DNA from: Gilliamella sp. Pas-s25 | GTDB lineage: Bacteria; Pseudomonadota; Gammaproteobacteria; Enterobacterales; Orbaceae | Reading direction: 5' to 3' | Length of the DNA: 64,000 bases | NCBI RefSeq assembly: GCF_009795885.1 | Contig: NZ_WTEV01000012.1 | Span: 1 to 64,000, forward strand | Shown: positions 59,911-64,000 of the stretch, piece by piece | Numbering within the stretch: the stretch's first letter is position 1 | Layout of the letters: every line of letters starts with the position of its first letter | The notes under the pieces: model-generated | Databases searched by the model: none | Seen by the model: the letters and a program-made list of their open reading frames with translations, nothing else | Told to the model about the DNA's origin: nothing | Translations under genes and position numbers: made by a program

Positions 59911-61760
59911 TGGCAATTCATATCCTTTCTCCCCAATTAGCCAATCAAATTGCTGCTGGTGAGGTGGTAGAACGTCCCGCGTCTGTCATCAAAGAGTTAG
60001 TTGAAAATAGCCTTGATGCGGGTAGTACTCAAATAGATATTGACCTTGAGCAAGGTGGCTGCAAATTAATTCGTATTCGTGATAATGGTTGTGGTATTGC
60101 TAAAGATGAATTAGCGTTGGCACTTGCTCGTCATGCGACAAGTAAAATCAGTACGCTAGATGATTTAGACGCAATTATTAGTCTTGGGTTTCGTGGTGAG
60201 GCGCTAGCGAGTATAAGTTCGGTTGCTAGATTGACATTAACTTCACGTACCGCTGAACAATCCGAAGCATGGCAAGTTTATGCTGAAGGGCGGGATATGA
60301 AGCCGATGATTAAACCTGCAGCCCATCCAGTAGGATCGACTGTCGAAGTACTAGATCTGTTTTATAATACACCTGCAAGACGTCGTTTTTTAAAAACAGA
60401 AAAAACTGAGTTTATGCATATTGAAGAGTTTGTTCGGCGTATTGCACTTGCTCGTCCAGATGTTACCTTTAATTTACAACATAATGGTAAACTTGTTAAG
60501 CAGTATCGTTCATCAGCTCTTGAAAAACGAGTCGAATTAGTTTGCGGTCGATCTTTTATGCAAAAAGCTGTAAAACTAGATTGGCAGCATGATGATTTAC
60601 TCATTCAAGGTTGGGTCACCAGTAGTGAAAGTAGTGATTTGCAGTATTTTTATGTTAATGGGCGAGTCATCAAAGATAAATTACTTAATCATGCATTGCG
60701 TCAAGCTTACATCAGTCGTACTAATGAACAACAAAGTTATGTGGTGTTTTTACAAATTGATCCAAAACAAGTTGATGTTAATGTTCACCCAGCCAAACAT
60801 GAAGTCCGTTTTCATGAAGCGAGACTGGTTCATGATTTTGTTTATCAAGCGATTGTGATGGCCCTTGAATCAAATTTATCTGTAATAGAAGAAAAAGTAA
60901 CCATAACCCCTAATCGACAAGCTGCCGGTGAGAATATTTTTAATCAAAAAACGGCTGCTGATTCTTATCAAACCCGTAGTCAATTATCGAAAAAACCAAA
61001 TAATTATGCTAAAGAAAATGCATTGTATGGCGAGTTAGTCAATGTTGCACCTTCCCAAGAGACAGCGCAATTTGAGCAAAAACAGTCATTCTTATCGGTA
61101 GAAGAAAATGAAATAACTGAACCACAAAAAGCAGTTATTGAAGCATTATTTCCTAAACGAAATACGCCACTACAAGCATTGCAACAGCAACTTGATAGCT
61201 CATCATTAGTACAATTTGGTCGGGTATTAACGATTATTCAGCCCGATATTGCATTACTTGAAAAGTATGAAGATAATCAGCAAAAATTAATGCTGATGAA
61301 ATTACCTATTGCTAAGCAAAAAGTGACTGCTATTAAATTATTATCACAAGACTCTGAAAAATTGCTTATCCCATTAACAATATTAATTAATCATAAAGAG
61401 CAGCAAGTTCTTTCTAGTTATAAAGCACAGTTGGATTTTTTAGGTTTTGATTTTTATATTGATAAAACAAAATTGTATTTGCAAAATGTTCCTAAAATGT
61501 TGCGCACTATCAATTGGCAGCAATTATTACCGGCATTAATTGCTTTTATATCCGATTCAAAAAATGGAGAGTTAGATCCTACACAAATAGCGGCTTGGTT
61601 AGCTAATCAGTATGATGATAATCGCACTATGATCTGGAGTGTGGCTAAAGTCATTGCGTTGCTTGCTCAATTAGAAGAGATAGATATTAATCTATTACAA
61701 CAAGAATCATTTTTATATCCGATTGATATACAATCTTTAACTCAATCAATTTTATCATGA
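59910..61760 (+). CDS. mutL: DNA mismatch repair protein MutL
   Basis: ATPase linking MutS recognition to strand cutting by MutH in mismatch repair. GHKL motifs are [23 protein letters not shown] and [14 protein letters not shown], followed by [13 protein letters not shown]. The C-terminal dimer domain is present, without an endonuclease motif (DQHAAHER), as in MutH-dependent species. The 616 residues match E. coli (615). Overlaps amiB by 1 base and miaA by 4. Confidence 0.98.
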   Translation: MAIHILSPQLANQIAAGEVVERPASVIKELVENSLDAGSTQIDIDLEQGGCKLIRIRDNGCGIAKDELALALARHATSKISTLDDLDAIISLGFRGEALASISSVARLTLTSRTAEQSEAWQVYAEGRDMKPMIKPAAHPVGSTVEVLDLFYNTPARRRFLKTEKTEFMHIEEFVRRIALARPDVTFNLQHNGKLVKQYRSSALEKRVELVCGRSFMQKAVKLDWQHDDLLIQGWVTSSESSDLQYFYVNGRVIKDKLLNHALRQAYISRTNEQQSYVVFLQIDPKQVDVNVHPAKHEVRFHEARLVHDFVYQAIVMALESNLSVIEEKVTITPNRQAAGENIFNQKTAADSYQTRSQLSKKPNNYAKENALYGELVNVAPSQETAQFEQKQSFLSVEENEITEPQKAVIEALFPKRNTPLQALQQQLDSSSLVQFGRVLTIIQPDIALLEKYEDNQQKLMLMKLPIAKQKVTAIKLLSQDSEKLLIPLTILINHKEQQVLSSYKAQLDFLGFDFYIDKTKLYLQNVPKMLRTINWQQLLPALIAFISDSKNGELDPTQIAAWLANQYDDNRTMIWSVAKVIALLAQLEEIDINLLQQESFLYPIDIQSLTQSILS

Positions 61761-62668
61761 ATAAACCAAAAATTATTTCATTAATGGGACCAACAGCATC
61801 GGGTAAAACGGCATTTGCTATGGCGCTTTACGATCGTTATCCTATTGATATTATTAGTGTCGATTCTGCTTTGATTTATCGCGGTATGGATATCGGTACC
61901 GCAAAGCCAACGAAAAAAGAGCAACAAAATTATCCACATAAATTGATTGATATTTGTGATCCCGCAGAGAGTTATTCAGCGGCTAATTTTAGGCATGATG
62001 CAATTGTAGAAATTGAAAAATCACTAAAAAAAGGTCGAATTCCATTGTTAGTTGGTGGGACAATGCTTTATTTTAAAGCGTTAATTGAAGGGCTTTCACC
62101 ACTTCCAGCGGCCAATAGTGAAATTCGTGAACAAATAGAAGAAAAAGCCAATAAATTAGGTTGGCAAGCGATTCACGATGAACTAAAAAAAGTCGATCCC
62201 ATTTCGGCTAAAAGAATTCATCCTAACGATCCACAGCGCCTTAATCGTGCTTTAGAAGTTTATTTAATCTCGGGTAAGAGTCTAACTGAACTGACGCAAG
62301 AAAGCGGTGAAGCGTTACCTTATGATATTATGCAGTTTGCTATTATGCCGCAAGATAGGGCACAGTTACATAAACGAATTGAACAACGTTTTTTACAGAT
62401 GCTAGATCAAGGCTTTGAAGATGAAGTAAAACTGCTTATGCAGCGATCTGATTTGCATTTAAATTTGCCTTCTATTCGTTGTGTGGGGTATCGCCAAATG
62501 TGGGAATATTTAAATGGTGATATAAGTTATGATGAAATGGTTTTTAAAGGTATTTGTGCTACTCGTCAATTAGCGAAACGGCAGCTCACTTGGCTTCGTG
62601 GCTGGAAACAACCGATCACATGGCTAAATAATGATAATATGGACTCAATTTTCCAAAAAATATTATAA
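61757..62668 (+). CDS. miaA: tRNA dimethylallyltransferase MiaA
   Basis: Adds the dimethylallyl group to A37 of UNN-reading tRNAs; MiaB, also in this window, completes ms2i6A. P-loop [40 protein letters not shown] and [13 protein letters not shown]-type C-terminus (here [24 protein letters not shown]) are present. The 303 residues are near E. coli (316). ATG overlaps the mutL stop by four bases. Confidence 0.97.
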   Translation: MNKPKIISLMGPTASGKTAFAMALYDRYPIDIISVDSALIYRGMDIGTAKPTKKEQQNYPHKLIDICDPAESYSAANFRHDAIVEIEKSLKKGRIPLLVGGTMLYFKALIEGLSPLPAANSEIREQIEEKANKLGWQAIHDELKKVDPISAKRIHPNDPQRLNRALEVYLISGKSLTELTQESGEALPYDIMQFAIMPQDRAQLHKRIEQRFLQMLDQGFEDEVKLLMQRSDLHLNLPSIRCVGYRQMWEYLNGDISYDEMVFKGICATRQLAKRQLTWLRGWKQPITWLNNDNMDSIFQKIL

Positions 62669-62958
62669 GTAGTAATTTTTATAGCGAGAATAATAGTATA
62701 CAATTATGAATTGTATTGTTGGTAAAATTATGTACATTATTGTCAATAATTTAGTATTTTTTTATTTTTTTAGTTTAAATTTATTAAAAATTTAGTTATT
62801 TGTGCATAAATTTTAGTTGATCGGTTCAAGAGAAGCGCTTTTTATGTTATTTTGGTAGATACTAAAGATATATTTTAAATAGTATGTAAAAATACATTGA
62901 TTACATCATAAATGTATTTATTTTATCTTCATATAATTATTTTTTAAAGGATAAACTT
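62669..62958. other. Intergenic region before hfq
   Basis: About 290 AT-rich bases between miaA and hfq with no gene. The hfq promoter probably lies here but I cannot single it out. Confidence 0.3.
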
Positions 62959-63204
62959 ATGTCAAAAGGGCAGTCATTACAAGATCCTTATTTAAACTTG
63001 CTTCGTCGAGAGCACATTCCTGTATCAATCTATTTAGTTAATGGTATCAAGTTACAAGGACAAATTGAATCATTCGATCAGTTTGTTATTTTGTTAAAAA
63101 ATACTGTAAGCCAAATGGTATATAAACATGCTATCTCGACAGTCGTACCATCTAGACCTATTTCTGGATTGGTATCTCAGCCTGAAGAGGGAGCTGAAAG
63201 CTGA
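62959..63204 (+). CDS. hfq: RNA chaperone Hfq
   Basis: Hexameric Sm-like RNA chaperone for small RNA regulation. Sm1 is in [39 protein letters not shown] and Sm2 in [14 protein letters not shown] at residue 5-8 and the Y/K/H proximal-face motif (YKHA) are conserved. Only 81 residues: the long C-terminal tail of E. coli Hfq (102) is cut to a few residues. A ribosome binding site AAAGGAT precedes the ATG. Confidence 0.97.
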   Translation: MSKGQSLQDPYLNLLRREHIPVSIYLVNGIKLQGQIESFDQFVILLKNTVSQMVYKHAISTVVPSRPISGLVSQPEEGAES

Positions 63205-63224
63205 TATTTCAGTGGAGAATCTGA

Positions 63225-64000
63225 TTGTTTGAACGATATAAAGGCGGTGAAACTGCCTTATTAGTCCATGTATTCTTCCCTCAAGAAAGTGATATCGAGG
63301 ATCTTAAAGAGTTTGAAGTATTAGTTTCTTCAGCTCAAATAGATATTCTCGATATCGTAACAACTTCAAGAAAATCGCCTCAAACCAAATATTTTGTTGG
63401 TGAAGGTAAAGCGCTGGAAATCGCTGAAAAAGTTGATCAACTTGATGCTTCCGTTATTTTAGTCAATCATACTTTAACCCCCTCCCAAGAACGCAATCTA
63501 GAACAGTTGTGTAAATGTCGTGTTGTTGATAGAACAGGATTGATTCTTGATATTTTTGCACAACGAGCCAGAACACATGAAGGTAAATTGCAAGTCGAGC
63601 TAGCGCAGTTACAACACCTTTCAACTCGATTAGTTCGAGGTTGGACGCATTTAGAACGACAAAAAGGGGGAATTGGTTTACGAGGTCCTGGTGAAACGCA
63701 ACTAGAAACAGATAGACGATTGATTCGTCATCGTATTCAGTTGATTTTATCAAGGCTTGCAAAAGTCGAAAAGCAGCGAAATCAAAATCGTCAATCAAGA
63801 AATAAAGCTGATCTATCAACAGTATCTTTGGTTGGTTATACTAATGCAGGTAAATCAACACTATTTAATGCAATAACCAATGCTGAAGTGTACGCTGCTG
63901 ATCAGTTATTTGCTACGCTCGATCCAACGCTACGGCGGATTATTGTTGATGATGTTGGCGAAGTTGTTTTAGCTGATACAGTTGGTTTTATTCGTCATTT
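63225..64000 (+). CDS. hflX: Ribosome-splitting GTPase HflX (partial)
   Basis: GTPase that binds 70S ribosomes under stress and splits them. The sequence runs off the window: 258 complete codons. It starts [13 protein letters not shown] with TTG 63225 as the first codon, GGAG 7 bases upstream, matching E. coli MFDRYDAGE. Then come [56 protein letters not shown] and the G1 motif GYTNAGKST near residue 205, with DTVGFIRH (G3) at the window end. Confidence 0.95.
   Translation, partial: MFERYKGGETALLVHVFFPQESDIEDLKEFEVLVSSAQIDILDIVTTSRKSPQTKYFVGEGKALEIAEKVDQLDASVILVNHTLTPSQERNLEQLCKCRVVDRTGLILDIFAQRARTHEGKLQVELAQLQHLSTRLVRGWTHLERQKGGIGLRGPGETQLETDRRLIRHRIQLILSRLAKVEKQRNQNRQSRNKADLSTVSLVGYTNAGKSTLFNAITNAEVYAADQLFATLDPTLRRIIVDDVGEVVLADTVGFIRH

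Noticed and set aside
63463-63819. 118-codon antisense frame
   Set aside because: Antisense to hflX, whose reading frame is intact and conserved.

Overview
The window is AT-rich bacterial chromosome, roughly one third G+C by eye. It looks gammaproteobacterial. Several gene orders are typical of that class: tsaE-amiB-mutL-miaA-hfq-hflX, rpsB-tsf-pyrH-frr, recN/coaBC-dut-slmA, mrdA-rodA-dacA, and mnmG-rsmG beside oriC. Strong AT bias, a full csc-type sucrose pathway and family-level protein resemblance suggest the Orbales (for example Gilliamella-like insect-gut symbionts). That placement is an inference, not a demonstrated result.

Layout. 1-6.1 kb: a defence island with a half-length HsdS, HsdR, a predicted EVE-like/PD-(D/E)XK fusion nuclease and a CoiA-like zinc protein. 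An initiator tRNA follows, then metE-metF (minus strand) with a strong hairpin between them, and a YagU-type membrane protein. 10.5-13.6 kb: an islet with an orphan IS end and an RloC/PrrC-like anticodon nuclease with a zinc hook. 14-19.8 kb: recN behind a LexA box, then coaBC-dut-slmA, mscS and cysE. 19.9-28.4 kb: sucrose genes cscB, cscR, cscA and cscK tied together by shared TAACGTTA-type operators. A SulP transporter gene lies between cscR and cscA and is split by an IS3-family (IS407-like) element with a 4-bp target duplication. 28.5-31.3 kb: deoC-deoR-dxr as one operon with paired DeoR operators. 31.8-35.1 kb: a LysR regulator, an exported alpha/beta hydrolase and an MFS exporter. 35.5-36.7 kb: a two-gene HEPN-like module.

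36.9-47.8 kb: frr, pyrH, tsf and rpsB behind a structured S2-type leader, then dacA-rodA-mrdA-ybeZ-zinc ribbon-miaB. 48.2-52 kb: amiC, rsmG and mnmG. 52.1-52.45 kb: oriC, with about fifteen GATC sites, an AT-rich unwinding region on the mnmG side and DnaA boxes. Right of oriC lie hda, a Cof-like HAD phosphatase and an exported MORN/YwqK-repeat protein. 56.4-64 kb: anmK, tsaC and tusB on the minus strand, then tsaE-amiB-mutL-miaA-hfq-hflX on the plus strand, with hflX running off the end.

Themes. The accessory part is the EVE nuclease/zinc protein pair, the RloC homologue and the HEPN pair. The core part shows unusual gene starts: mrdA and hda both appear to start at AUU codons supported by Shine-Dalgarno spacing and homology, and ybeZ and hflX start at UUG. 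A 35-bp repeat occurs three times in intergenic DNA, with a fourth partial copy. hda lies directly beside oriC, so the origin and the factor that resets DnaA are neighbours.
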